From positions 1 through 61,394 of the forward strand of contig JAETTD010000014.1 of assembly GCA_021769295.1 (NCBI GenBank): 61,394 nucleotides of DNA, read 5' to 3'. Shown here in pieces: positions 43,889 through 52,832 of this stretch. This DNA is from Bacillota bacterium (GTDB lineage Bacteria > Bacillota > Clostridia > Peptostreptococcales > Anaerovoracaceae). The first letter of the stretch is position 1. Every line of letters begins with the position of its first letter. The translations under genes and the position numbers were made by a program. The notes beneath the pieces were generated by a model, which had not been told where the DNA came from, did no database searches, and saw only the letters and a list, made by a program, of their open reading frames with translations.

Positions 43889-43990
43889 GGTATACTTTGT
43901 ATACCGTTTTGCCGTATAGGTATACCTGAGGTATACTTATTTTGACTTTTTGTATACTTTGTAGAAGAAATTCCCAAATCGGTATACATG
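43889..43990. repeat. GTATAC-rich palindromic element (copy 2)
   Basis: GGTATACTTTGTATACC (43890-43906), GGTATACCTGAGGTATAC (43919-43936), a TGTATACTTTGTAG site and GGTATACATGC follow each other. The order is the inverse of the element at 24056-24178. It is noncoding and lies just upstream of the nuclease-like gene. Confidence 0.6.
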
Positions 43991-44014
43991 CTTACATTAT
44001 TTTCCAAATATACA

Positions 44015-44043
44015 TTTACATAATTTTCCATATATGCTATAAT
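44015..44043 (+). promoter_or_regulatory. Promoter of the nuclease-like gene
   Basis: TTTACA (44015-44020), 17 bases, TATAAT (44038-44043). The expected start is at or next to the ATG at 44050, so the mRNA could be leaderless. Confidence 0.6.
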
Positions 44044-44049
44044 TGGGAT

Positions 44050-44808
44050 ATGAATTACTATGAAATAACCAAATCAGACATTGAGACTCAGCAGCATCTG
44101 CTTGACAAGTATAAAGAGCAGCTCTTGAAACTGCCGGACTACAATATGGTAAGCCAGCGCAAGGGCAACAATATAATCTACTATTTGTGCAAAGGCAAGA
44201 AGCGCAAGTGTCTTTCCGTCAAGGACCAGGCTCTCATACACGATATAAAAACCAGGCATTTTATGCAAGCTGCAATTCGTACCCTTGAGAGGAATGTCAG
44301 GTTGCAGCAGAAAATCATAAGCTCATATAAACCTTATGATTATGCGGCCATCAACAATTCTCTTCCCAAGACATATCGTCTCGATAATCTGCCTCAGCCT
44401 GTAATAATCCATAATGATTCCGGCAAATTGCTGCACAGAACATCTTTTGGTTTGCAAGTTCGCTCCAAGTCAGAGGCGCTGATTGCGGAAATCCTGCATG
44501 CGGAAAATATTTCTTTCCGGTATGAGTTACCGTTGACATTGTACGATAACGGTTCTCCCGCCATAGTGCATCCTGACTTTACCATATTTACTTCCGGCAA
44601 AGGCAAAGTATATTGGGAACACATGGGCATGATAGCCAATGAAGATTACAGGACCGGAGCCGTAAAAAGGTTTGCACTTTACTGCAACAACGGCATAACT
44701 ATGCCTGATAAGCTGATGATAACCATGGACACCGTAGACGGTTCCATTGATGTGCTGGCGGCAAAAAAGCTTCTCGACACGGTGCTATCCCTAAACAATG
44801 CAACATAA
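44050..44808 (+). CDS. PD-(D/E)XK-like nuclease-fold protein
   Basis: This 252-residue protein has an N-terminal helical part (about 1-95) and a C-terminal part with the pattern of a restriction-endonuclease-like fold. RSKSEALIAEILHAENISF supplies a Glu helix, VHPDFTIF the Asp, and YWEHMGM the Glu-x-His end. Similar proteins are common as orphan genes in Clostridia and no partner is adjacent. The frame opens earlier (43942), but I choose 44050, which lies right after a good promoter. No clear ribosome site is present. Confidence 0.7.
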   Translation: MNYYEITKSDIETQQHLLDKYKEQLLKLPDYNMVSQRKGNNIIYYLCKGKKRKCLSVKDQALIHDIKTRHFMQAAIRTLERNVRLQQKIISSYKPYDYAAINNSLPKTYRLDNLPQPVIIHNDSGKLLHRTSFGLQVRSKSEALIAEILHAENISFRYELPLTLYDNGSPAIVHPDFTIFTSGKGKVYWEHMGMIANEDYRTGAVKRFALYCNNGITMPDKLMITMDTVDGSIDVLAAKKLLDTVLSLNNAT

Positions 44809-44828
44809 GCCCACCCGCACAACATAAA

Positions 44829-44850
44829 GAGCCTCCCTTGCGGGAGGCTC
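44829..44850 (-). terminator. Terminator of the lysine fermentation operon
   Basis: GAGCCTCCC (44829-44837) pairs perfectly with GGGAGGCTC (44842-44850). TTTATG follows on the minus strand. It is 28 bases past the last gene. Confidence 0.8.
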
Positions 44851-44878
44851 CTCAGCGTTTAAAACGTTTAATAAGATA

Positions 44879-45535
44879 TTATTCTTCTTCCATTGCCTTC
44901 ATGTCAGGATCGAAGTGAAGCTCACAGCCTGTTGCAGCCTGAATGTCTTCCTTAGTGTAATCAGGGTGAAGTTCAACAACCCAGATTCCGTCTTCTCTTA
45001 CTTCCATAACGCCCATCTCAGTGATAATCTTGGATACGCACTTTTCTGCTGTCAGCGGAAGAGTACATTTCTTTAAGATTTTATGATTTCCTTTCTGAGT
45101 GTGAAGCATTACGATAATAACTTCAGGACATCCTGCGCACAGGTCCATAGCGCCGCCCATACCTGCAACTTTCTTGCCAGGTACAATCCAGTTTGCCAAG
45201 TCGCCGTTTTCAGCAACTTCCATAGCGCCCAGTACTGTAGCTCTTACGTGTCCGCCTCTTACGAGACCAAATGACTCTGCTGTGTCAAAGAATTTTGCTC
45301 TTGGCACTGCTGTAACATAAGTTCCGCCGGAGTTGATAATATCAACGTCCAGGTTGGAAGCGTCTGCTACTGTATCGATTCCAGCAAATCCGTTTTCTGA
45401 ATGGCATGTAACCATGATGTCTTCAGGAAGGTAATCTGCAACCATTGTAGGAAGACCTATTCCCAGGTTGATGAAATCGCCGTCTTTAAATTCTTTTGCG
45501 CATCTCTTCGCAATTCTCTGTTTTAAATCTGCCAT
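44879..45535 (-). CDS. atoA: Acyl-CoA:acetoacetate CoA-transferase, beta subunit
   Basis: This 218-residue subunit carries the catalytic glutamate in CHSENGFAG near residue 46, the hallmark of family I CoA-transferase beta chains. GMGGAMDLCAGC is a later motif. In lysine fermentation it moves CoA from butyryl-CoA to acetoacetate, releasing butyrate. The start overlaps the alpha subunit by 13 bases. It is the last gene of the operon before the terminator at 44829-44850. Confidence 0.92.
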   Translation of the reverse strand: MADLKQRIAKRCAKEFKDGDFINLGIGLPTMVADYLPEDIMVTCHSENGFAGIDTVADASNLDVDIINSGGTYVTAVPRAKFFDTAESFGLVRGGHVRATVLGAMEVAENGDLANWIVPGKKVAGMGGAMDLCAGCPEVIIVMLHTQKGNHKILKKCTLPLTAEKCVSKIITEMGVMEVREDGIWVVELHPDYTKEDIQAATGCELHFDPDMKAMEEE

Positions 45536-46248
45536 CTCTTTTCTCCTTCCGCAATAGATTCTACCAGAACACCTGCAACTGCAAAGTAGTCAGGGTCGAT
45601 TTCGCCGATTTCCACAATCTTCTCAGGTGCGATAACAGTGTGCTTTGCAGCTCCTGCCATAACGTAGTTGAAGTTCTTTGTAGCCTTAGCGCAGTAGAAG
45701 TTACCGAATTTGTCAGCAACTGTAGGTCTGATGAAAGCATAGTCTGCATACAAAGGCATTTCAAATAAGTACTTCTTGCCTTCGATTTCCATAACCTTCT
45801 TTGTTCTGCCCAGTTCATCAGGTTCTGTTTCCATTGGAGTAGCAACGCCTGTAGGAGTCAGAACTCCGCCGAGGCCGTAAGCTGCTGCTCTAATCTTTTC
45901 TGCTAAAGTACCCTGTGGCACCAAAGTATATTTCAGAGTTCCCTCTGCAATCTGTTCGTTAATCTTAGGGTTAACACCTATGTGGGAAGCTATAAGATGG
46001 TCAACCATGTGGTTTTCCAGAAGCTTGCCAACACCTCTTGCAGTCTTTCCTGCAAATTCGCCTGCCGGCTGACCTGCATCAAGTCCACCGTCATTTGCGA
46101 TTACTGTAAGATGTTTTACACCTTTTCTTACAAGCGCATCCATAAGAACCTCAGGAGAACCTGTTGCCAGGAATCCGCCGACCATGATGGTCATACCGTC
46201 TTTTACGCCTGCAACTGCTTCGTCAGCAGTCATAATTTTGTTAATCAT
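45523..46248 (-). CDS. atoD: Acyl-CoA:acetoacetate CoA-transferase, alpha subunit
   Basis: This 241-residue alpha chain opens with MTADEAVAGVKDGMTIMVGGF, the CoA-binding glycine loop GGFLATGSPE. It pairs with the overlapping beta subunit. In the pathway the acetoacetate comes from the keto-amino-hexanoate cleavage step and butyryl-CoA from crotonyl-CoA. AAAGGTGAAG lies before the ATG. A 62-base gap separates it from kamE. Confidence 0.92.
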   Translation of the reverse strand: MINKIMTADEAVAGVKDGMTIMVGGFLATGSPEVLMDALVRKGVKHLTVIANDGGLDAGQPAGEFAGKTARGVGKLLENHMVDHLIASHIGVNPKINEQIAEGTLKYTLVPQGTLAEKIRAAAYGLGGVLTPTGVATPMETEPDELGRTKKVMEIEGKKYLFEMPLYADYAFIRPTVADKFGNFYCAKATKNFNYVMAGAAKHTVIAPEKIVEIGEIDPDYFAVAGVLVESIAEGEKRWQI

Positions 46249-46310
46249 GTCGTTTCTTCACCTTTCTATATTATTTCACGCATACCGCTTTTGCGGTACA
46301 CTGATTTTGG

Positions 46311-47105
46311 CTATCTGTCTTCGATATTAGGCTTTTTCTGCCAGCCTCTCTTAACAACTTCCTGCATTATGTAGGACATAACGTGCTCAGCATACTTTCC
46401 AGGACCGAAACCTGCGTCGTAGCCCAATTCCTGAGCAAGCTCGTGAGAAATTCTAGGGCCGCCGCAAGTCAGGATAACCTTGTCACGGAGACCTTCTGCT
46501 TCAAGGAGTTCTACCATCTTGGTCAGCTGCTTGATATGAATATCTTTCTGAGTTACAGTCTGGGAAACCAGAATAGCGTCTGCGTTTACTTCTTTGGCTT
46601 TTGCTATTAAAGCTTCACAAGGAACCTGCGAACCCATGTTGTAAGGTACTACGTTCTTGAATCTTTCAAGACCGAAGTGACCGTGGAAGCCCTTCATCTG
46701 AATGATAGCGTCAATACCTACGGTATGAGCGTCAGATTCAATGGAAGCGCCTACTACTGTAATGTCTCTTCCTACGTTTTCGCCGATCCAGTCGCCGCAC
46801 TCTACACGGTCCATAACAGTACCTTCTACTTTAGGTACTTTAATTGCAGTATAGTCTATAGTTACCTGAGCTGCTCCGTATACAACAAAGAAAGTGTATC
46901 CCGGAGTAAGTTCACAGTAGTATGTTACGTTTGGTTCTTCAAAACCCATTTTCTTAGCATATTGTTTTGCACATTCTTCTGCTTCTTCGCCGTAAGGTAC
47001 CGGAAGAGTGAACGCCATTTCAACCTTACCGTCATTTAATGCGTCACCATAAGGCTTAACGCAAGTTAAATCAACCTGTACAGTTGCTGTCTTGTTATCT
47101 GTCAT
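46311..47105 (-). CDS. kamE: D-lysine 5,6-aminomutase beta subunit
   Basis: This 264-residue subunit binds adenosylcobalamin. SDAHTVGID (about 124-132) supplies the base-off DxHxxG motif, and the GGPR loop near 220 closes the cobalamin pocket. Lys138 in IIQMKGFHGHFG sits where the PLP-binding lysine of the Acetoanaerobium enzyme lies. With KamD it moves the epsilon amino group of D-lysine or beta-lysine to carbon 5. AAGGAGG precedes the ATG; kamD ends 14 bases upstream. Confidence 0.95.
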   Translation of the reverse strand: MTDNKTATVQVDLTCVKPYGDALNDGKVEMAFTLPVPYGEEAEECAKQYAKKMGFEEPNVTYYCELTPGYTFFVVYGAAQVTIDYTAIKVPKVEGTVMDRVECGDWIGENVGRDITVVGASIESDAHTVGIDAIIQMKGFHGHFGLERFKNVVPYNMGSQVPCEALIAKAKEVNADAILVSQTVTQKDIHIKQLTKMVELLEAEGLRDKVILTCGGPRISHELAQELGYDAGFGPGKYAEHVMSYIMQEVVKRGWQKKPNIEDR

Positions 47106-47119
47106 TGCTAACTACCTCC

Positions 47120-48673
47120 TTACTCATGATCCATAAACAATGGGATGAACGGATTGAAGTAATTTTCACCCTTAGTGCAAACGCCTTCAAGACCGTGTCC
47201 ACCGTCAAACGGACGTTTTACGCCGCCGAACTTGCCCTGTTCGATAGTTGAGAACAATCCTTCCTTCTCAACATCTGCCAAAAGAGCGTCAGCCTTTTTC
47301 AGAACTTCCTGAGCACGCTTCTGAACGATACCGTCTTTCTTAAATTCAACTTCATCTCCGATGTGTCTGCAGTTGTTGAAGATATATTTTGCATTTTCGA
47401 TTGCAAGGTATCTATCCTGCATATGAGGAGTATGAATAGCTTCCGTAAGCATTCCTGTCAGCAATATTGACTGGTTTGACCAAACGGTTACAAGGTTGAA
47501 CAGTGCATCCTGCAGATGTCCTCTGAAGATGTTTCCTGTCATGAACTTTGTAGGCGGCATGTATTTTAATCTTGCCTTAGGGAAGATTTCTCTTGCCATG
47601 ATAGCCTGTGACAGTTCAAGAAGGAATCCGTCCTCTGTGGATGGGTCCATTTCGAAAGCGTGTCCAAGTCCCATCTGTTCTTCAGGGATGTTGGCCAGTA
47701 CTGCGAACTGTTCATTGATGAACTGTGAAGCAGTTACGGTGTGTGCGGATTCTATAGCGTCATCTGTTGTCAGGTAGTTATCTTCACCTGAGTTAAAGAT
47801 GATACCGCAGTATCCTATGATAACTCTGGACATGAACTGGTCAACCAGAGTTCTCTGCATATTGATGTCTCTGAACAGGATTCCGTAGATAGCGTCGTTA
47901 AGCATAACGTCAAGTCTTTCGAGAGCTCCCATTGCAGCGATTTCAGGCATACACATTCCGGATGAATAGTTACACAGTCTTATGTATCTTCCTACTTCTT
48001 CGCCTACTTCATCAAGAGCTTTTCTCATGATTCTGAAGTTTTCCTGAGTAGCGTATGTGCCGCCGAATCCTTCTGTAGTAGGTCCGTAAGGAACGTAGTC
48101 GAGAAGTGACTGAGCAGTTGTTCTGATTACTGCGATTACGTCAGCTCCCTGTCTTGCAGCTGCCTGAGCCTGAACAACGTCCTCGTAGATATTACCTGTA
48201 GCTACGATTACATAGATGTAAGGTTCCGGACCTTCGCCGATAGTTTCAAGGTACTCTTTACGTTTTGCCTTCTGCATGTCGATTCTTTCAAAAGTAGCCT
48301 TGATTGCAGGTTTCAGAGCTTCAGCAGCTTCTTCCTGTGAGCATGTAGGAAGCTTTGTAATATCCAACTTTCCTGCTGCCATTTCCTCTGCGATTTCCTG
48401 CGGTGTTTTACCGGTCTGAACTATGGCATTTCCAATCCAGTAAGCTGCTCCTGTAGGCAGCGCACCTGCTTCTTTGAGCTGGTCCACTACTACGTTTGGA
48501 AGCGGAGTGTCAACATCGTCAACACCGTCAACGCCCAAAAGTCTCACGATTGTTCTCTCTGTTGATACTGTGGTATGGCGCTCAATAAATTCCTGCATGT
48601 CGTGAGCAATGTTTGCCGCATGCTGGCGAGCGCTGTCAACAACTTTTGGGTCAAGGTTTAATTTGCTTTTCAT
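47120..48673 (-). CDS. kamD: D-lysine 5,6-aminomutase alpha subunit
   Basis: This 517-residue TIM-barrel subunit binds PLP and substrate. It matches KamD over its length, with LDPKVVDSARQHAANIA at the start and the barrel strands around VIAVIRTTAQSLLDYVP and QENFRIMRKALDEVG. It forms the catalytic complex with KamE. AAGGAG lies 7 bases before the ATG. It sits between kamC and kamE in the order known from other lysine fermenters. Confidence 0.95.
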   Translation of the reverse strand: MKSKLNLDPKVVDSARQHAANIAHDMQEFIERHTTVSTERTIVRLLGVDGVDDVDTPLPNVVVDQLKEAGALPTGAAYWIGNAIVQTGKTPQEIAEEMAAGKLDITKLPTCSQEEAAEALKPAIKATFERIDMQKAKRKEYLETIGEGPEPYIYVIVATGNIYEDVVQAQAAARQGADVIAVIRTTAQSLLDYVPYGPTTEGFGGTYATQENFRIMRKALDEVGEEVGRYIRLCNYSSGMCMPEIAAMGALERLDVMLNDAIYGILFRDINMQRTLVDQFMSRVIIGYCGIIFNSGEDNYLTTDDAIESAHTVTASQFINEQFAVLANIPEEQMGLGHAFEMDPSTEDGFLLELSQAIMAREIFPKARLKYMPPTKFMTGNIFRGHLQDALFNLVTVWSNQSILLTGMLTEAIHTPHMQDRYLAIENAKYIFNNCRHIGDEVEFKKDGIVQKRAQEVLKKADALLADVEKEGLFSTIEQGKFGGVKRPFDGGHGLEGVCTKGENYFNPFIPLFMDHE

Positions 48674-48684
48674 CCTTTTTCTCC

Positions 48685-50439
48685 TTATCTGATATATTTT
48701 TTTGCTCCGTCTATAATTGCCTTGTCAATTCCTAACATAGCAGCTATGCTCAGAGCGTCCTTAGGTACTTGTGCTTTATTGTCTACTCTACACAGACGGT
48801 AATCCATGTATTTTGATATTATATTTATCCTGTCACGACGGTTTGCGTGCTGTATCTCGCTGTTAAGTAAAGTAAAGTTGCAGTCGGCAAGTCCTCTCAC
48901 CTGCATATTTACAATATCTTCATGCTCGGTTACAGACTCAAAGTGGGTCGTAATCAGGGAAATATACGGTTTTTTGATTAAGTAATCCACCAAGCTCTTG
49001 GTCAGTGCGGTTCCCTCTGTAGGATTGGTTCCGGAGGCTATTTCGTCTACCAATATCAGGCTTCTGTCCTGCCCGCGGTCCAAAATTTCTTTCAGTTCTT
49101 CCATTTCGGAGCCGAAGCTTGATAAGCCTCTTTCCACAGACTGAGAATCTCCTATGAGAATCTGCATATAATTGGAAAGTCCCACCTTGGCAGATGCTGC
49201 CGGTACGAAAAATCCGTACTGCGCCAAAATCGGAATCTGACCTGCCAGTTTGAGGGAAATGGTTTTGCCTCCCATATTGGCTCCCGTAATGAGTGTCACT
49301 CCGTCCTTTAATGAGATTGAGACAGGGCAGTATTCCTTACCCTTGGATTTTATAATATCCTCAACCTGAAGGTTTCTTCCGTCTACAAACTCAACTATAT
49401 GTTCGTCGACAATTTCAGGTTTTATAAGGTCGTGCTTGATTGAATAGATAGCTCTCGCAAGAGCCAAATCCAGCGCTCCCATTTTTTCGCAGTTTTGCAG
49501 AATTACGTCCGCTTTAGCCGATATTTTTTTGGAAAGATCGCTTCTTATTCTCTCTTCTTCTTCTTCAATGTCGGCATTTATCTTTTCTACTTCATTAACA
49601 TAGTCGTAGATTTTTTCGGTAGGCTTAAGCTGCATGGTCACGCTCATGTAGTCCTGGTCTACAACCTCCAGCTCCTCAAGGCTTTGAATCTTTTCAAAGT
49701 CCGGATGCGACCTTGCAACTACAATATCGAATTTAGGAGTAAGATGAACGCCATGTTTACGCCTTAATTCTTCTCTCGTTTGCTTTTGCTCTTTTCTTAT
49801 CAGCAGTTCATACTCACGCTTTTTGGTGCGGTACGCTCCGAGAAGTTCACTGAATTCGTTATAAATGTAAAAGGTGTTTAAGCGGTCGCCTCTCGGGTCA
49901 AGCTCATCAAGCAGGTCTTCTGTGTCATCAAGAAAATATTCCTCCGGCACGGTATTCACTGCCGGCGCATCTTCATCGGCCCGGAAAGCTGCTTTTTCTT
50001 CTTCGCTTTGGGTTTGACCCTCCATCTTACATTCAAAGACGCAATGGGTGCCCTTATAGTCTCCTATATCATGTTCTATGGTGAGCTTGCGCAGCTGTCT
50101 CATCTGTAAAAGCAAGGATTTGACTTCGTAAAGCTCCACCGTGGAGAGGATGGTGCTTCCGCTCCTTTGAACAGTCAGGGAAGGATCCTTTATCTCCATA
50201 AAAACTTCCTGAATCTTGTCGGTAAGAGTTTTATTTTGCTTTACAAACTCAATCATCTGTCCTACGCGTTCCAGCTCGCTGCGAAGTTCTTCTTCTTCAC
50301 CCGGGTAGTAGGGTCTGATTTCTTTAAGCTGTTTTTTTCCGAAAGGAGTGTTCAAGTCAAGATTAAACATCACATAATCAAGGCCCGTCTCTCTTCTGGT
50401 CTTGATATTTGCCAGTCTCCTGTTTTTTCCCTGTTTCAT
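48685..50439 (-). CDS. kamC: MutS-like ATPase of the lysine aminomutase operon
   Basis: This 584-residue protein has a MutS-type ABC ATPase domain in its C-terminal third (GANMGGKTISLKLAG as Walker A; SLILVDEIASGTNPTEGTAL as signature and Walker B). The mismatch-recognition domains of MutS are absent. The N-terminal half is helical and highly charged. A gene of this kind accompanies the aminomutases in many lysine fermenters; a chaperone or reactivase role is the usual guess and is unproven. AAGGATG precedes the ATG. KamB ends 2 bases upstream. Confidence 0.8.
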   Translation of the reverse strand: MKQGKNRRLANIKTRRETGLDYVMFNLDLNTPFGKKQLKEIRPYYPGEEEELRSELERVGQMIEFVKQNKTLTDKIQEVFMEIKDPSLTVQRSGSTILSTVELYEVKSLLLQMRQLRKLTIEHDIGDYKGTHCVFECKMEGQTQSEEEKAAFRADEDAPAVNTVPEEYFLDDTEDLLDELDPRGDRLNTFYIYNEFSELLGAYRTKKREYELLIRKEQKQTREELRRKHGVHLTPKFDIVVARSHPDFEKIQSLEELEVVDQDYMSVTMQLKPTEKIYDYVNEVEKINADIEEEEERIRSDLSKKISAKADVILQNCEKMGALDLALARAIYSIKHDLIKPEIVDEHIVEFVDGRNLQVEDIIKSKGKEYCPVSISLKDGVTLITGANMGGKTISLKLAGQIPILAQYGFFVPAASAKVGLSNYMQILIGDSQSVERGLSSFGSEMEELKEILDRGQDRSLILVDEIASGTNPTEGTALTKSLVDYLIKKPYISLITTHFESVTEHEDIVNMQVRGLADCNFTLLNSEIQHANRRDRINIISKYMDYRLCRVDNKAQVPKDALSIAAMLGIDKAIIDGAKKYIR

Positions 50440-50441
50440 AA

Positions 50442-51461
50442 CTACATCCTTACATCTACTATAGGAATATCCGGAATTGCCTTTTGCATCTCGGCAAGAA
50501 GAAATCTGTTATCAAATGTGTATCCTGCCGGGGCCCACGGATTTACGGTGATAGCCGCAATCTCGATATTTTTCAATACACTGACACGGAAGCCTTTCTT
50601 TCTGAAAACTCCCCAGTCCATAGCGTTTATAAATATCTTAGTCGGGTCTTTAAGCACAAACTGAACCTTCTTTAAATTTTTAAGGCTTATATCAGAAATA
50701 ACGCTGTTGGTAAAAGCGCCCGGAATATATATATATTTAGTATCCTCGTCAATGGCTCCGTTGATTTCCTTTGCAGCTCCCAGACCTGTCGCCAGGTCGA
50801 GCTTTTTTACTTTGCCTTCGCCGTTTACGAGCATAATCTTATCGTCAAAGTTATTGCTTTCTATTGCATCTCTTATAACGCCTTCTTCAAGTTCAGGCGT
50901 TCTGTATAAATTCACGATGTGTGCCGTTTCTTCCACAACCTTGTTAAGCTTTCTTGAAAGAACGGCTCCCGTGGATAATATAATTGCATCGGATGTTTCC
51001 GGTGATGCTATGGTTTTTCTGTCGATAGCTCCGTCAATTAAAATCAAATCGCTGCCAAGGTCAAGCATTTCCTGGCACAGAAGCTTCTGTTCGGCGTTTA
51101 TAACGGGACCTGCAACCTGCACATAGCCCGATTCTCTTACCCTGCATATGAGCAGGGCTCCTATCGCCGTAGAATAATTTGTTTTTTTCAGCACTTCCAA
51201 TCCTGCATCTGCAAGGTCGTATAAAAGTGACGGTACGGCTACGAGCATGTTCTCTTCCAGATAAACTCTGGGTTTTTCTGTGCCCGTTACCAAATCCTGC
51301 GTTTCGCCATCTCTGCCTGTCGAGGTTACCCCCAAAGTCATGCCTTCGTCGATGGCCTCTTCTATGAGATAATTGAGGGCTGTGGTCTTGCCGGCATTTT
51401 TTGCCATTCCCACAATGGAAATGGTCTTATATTTAGTTGATAAATCGTAAATAAGCCCCAT
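50442..51461 (-). CDS. kamB: P-loop protein of the lysine aminomutase operon
   Basis: This 339-residue protein carries the P-loop GMAKNAGKTTALNYL near its N-terminus and otherwise resembles only other KamB proteins. Its conserved C-terminus reads WAPAGYTFDNRFLLAEM. Function is unknown; with KamC it may help to assemble or rescue the B12- and PLP-dependent aminomutase. I start at the ATG 51459-51461, since AAGGA lies about 8 bases upstream. A hairpin sits just before the gene. Confidence 0.8.
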   Translation of the reverse strand: MGLIYDLSTKYKTISIVGMAKNAGKTTALNYLIEEAIDEGMTLGVTSTGRDGETQDLVTGTEKPRVYLEENMLVAVPSLLYDLADAGLEVLKKTNYSTAIGALLICRVRESGYVQVAGPVINAEQKLLCQEMLDLGSDLILIDGAIDRKTIASPETSDAIILSTGAVLSRKLNKVVEETAHIVNLYRTPELEEGVIRDAIESNNFDDKIMLVNGEGKVKKLDLATGLGAAKEINGAIDEDTKYIYIPGAFTNSVISDISLKNLKKVQFVLKDPTKIFINAMDWGVFRKKGFRVSVLKNIEIAAITVNPWAPAGYTFDNRFLLAEMQKAIPDIPIVDVRM

Positions 51462-51482
51462 TATTATATCCTTATTTCGCAT

Positions 51483-51512
51483 CTATAGGGGGACCCGAAG
51501 GTCTCCCTATAG
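51483..51512. repeat. Intercistronic hairpin between kamA and kamB
   Basis: CTATAGGGGGAC (51483-51494) pairs with GTCTCCCTATAG (51501-51512). In the direction of transcription no T run follows, so it is more likely to stabilise the kamA mRNA end than to terminate. In reverse it is followed by seven Ts. Confidence 0.75.
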
Positions 51513-51541
51513 ACAGTTTTTTTGTTTTCAGATTTGAAAGA

Positions 51542-52801
51542 TTAGTGTTTGTTTCTTTCGTGTCTTGCCAGATTGCTTGGCTCCATGTACTTGATTTCAG
51601 GACCTTCGCCCAGAGCTGAAACGCCCTGATACTTGTAAGTCTTCTTGCCTGTGCAGTAATCGCAAGTGCAAGGAAGATCAGGCAATGAAGGTTCTGTATA
51701 AGTTGTGATAACGCCTTCGTAGTTTCTCAGAATTACCTTGTGAGGAGTCTGGGAAATTATGTACTGAGGCATTACAGGAGTCTTTCCGCCGCCGCCAGGA
51801 GCGTCTACTACGAAAGTAGGAACAGCGTATCCTGAAGTATGTCCTCTCAGACCTTCGATGATTTCGATACCCTTTGAAACAGGTGTTCTGAAGTGTTCGA
51901 TACCCATTGAAAGGTCGCAGATGTAGATGTAGTAAGGTCTTACTCTGTTCTTAACCAGAACCTGTACCAATTCTCTCATGATGTGCTTACAATCGTTAAC
52001 ACCTCTTAAGAGTACTGACTGGTTTCCAAGAGGAATACCTGCGTCAGCAAGTTTTCTTACAGCTTCCATTGCATCCGGAGTCATTTCCTTAGGATGATTG
52101 AAGTGAGTGTTCAGCCAGATTGGGTGATACTTCTTGAGCATGTCGCACAGCTTGTCGGTTATTCTCATAGGCATAACGACAGGAGTTCTTGAACCAAGTC
52201 TTACGATTTCTACGTGGTCAATCTTTCTCAGTTCGCTGATGATGTATTCAAGAGTATCGTCCTCTACTAAGAGGCAGTCTCCGCCTGACAGCAGTACGTC
52301 TCTAACCTGAGGAGTCTTTCTGATATATTCGATACATGCATCGATATCTTCTCTTGATCTTGCACCGTCGGTTTCACCTGCAAGTCTTCTTCTTGTGCAG
52401 TGTCTGCAGTACATTGAGCACTGGTCTGTAATCAGGAAGAGAACTCTGTCAGGGTATCTGTGGGTAAGTCCCGGAGCCGGTGAATCTGCGTCCTCATGAA
52501 GAGGGTCAAGGTCATCAGCTTCTGATCTGTGCATTTCTGCCAATGTTGGAACTGCCTGCATTCTAACCGGATCTCTCGGATCATCAGGATCCATAATGGA
52601 AGCATAGTAAGGAGTGATTCCTACTCTGAATCCGCCGATAACCTTTTCGATGTCGGCTCTTTCCTGCTCTGTCAAGTTTACAACCTGAGCAATTTCTTCT
52701 ACTGTTGACAGTCTGTGTTCAACCTGCCAATGCCAGTCGTTCCACTGTTCATCTGTAACATCCTTGAACAAAGGAATGTCTTTCCAATTTCTAACAGCCA
52801 T
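51542..52801 (-). CDS. kamA: L-lysine 2,3-aminomutase
   Basis: This 419-residue radical SAM enzyme converts L-lysine to L-beta-lysine, the first step of the pathway. The iron-sulfur cluster is held by Cys128, Cys132 and Cys135 (CSMYCRHC). The PLP lysine is at 340 in DAPGGGGK. A C-terminal CxCxxC (378-383) forms the zinc site. The length and motifs match the clostridial LAM. AAGGAG precedes the ATG. It is read after the kdd genes. Confidence 0.97.
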   Translation of the reverse strand: MAVRNWKDIPLFKDVTDEQWNDWHWQVEHRLSTVEEIAQVVNLTEQERADIEKVIGGFRVGITPYYASIMDPDDPRDPVRMQAVPTLAEMHRSEADDLDPLHEDADSPAPGLTHRYPDRVLFLITDQCSMYCRHCTRRRLAGETDGARSREDIDACIEYIRKTPQVRDVLLSGGDCLLVEDDTLEYIISELRKIDHVEIVRLGSRTPVVMPMRITDKLCDMLKKYHPIWLNTHFNHPKEMTPDAMEAVRKLADAGIPLGNQSVLLRGVNDCKHIMRELVQVLVKNRVRPYYIYICDLSMGIEHFRTPVSKGIEIIEGLRGHTSGYAVPTFVVDAPGGGGKTPVMPQYIISQTPHKVILRNYEGVITTYTEPSLPDLPCTCDYCTGKKTYKYQGVSALGEGPEIKYMEPSNLARHERNKH

Positions 52802-52832
52802 ATTAAATCTCCTTAAATTTCTTTTTTATGTA

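Noticed and set aside
51483-51520. Plus-strand terminator (stem followed by T7)
   Set aside because: No plus-strand gene feeds into it; the lysine genes are all on the minus strand.
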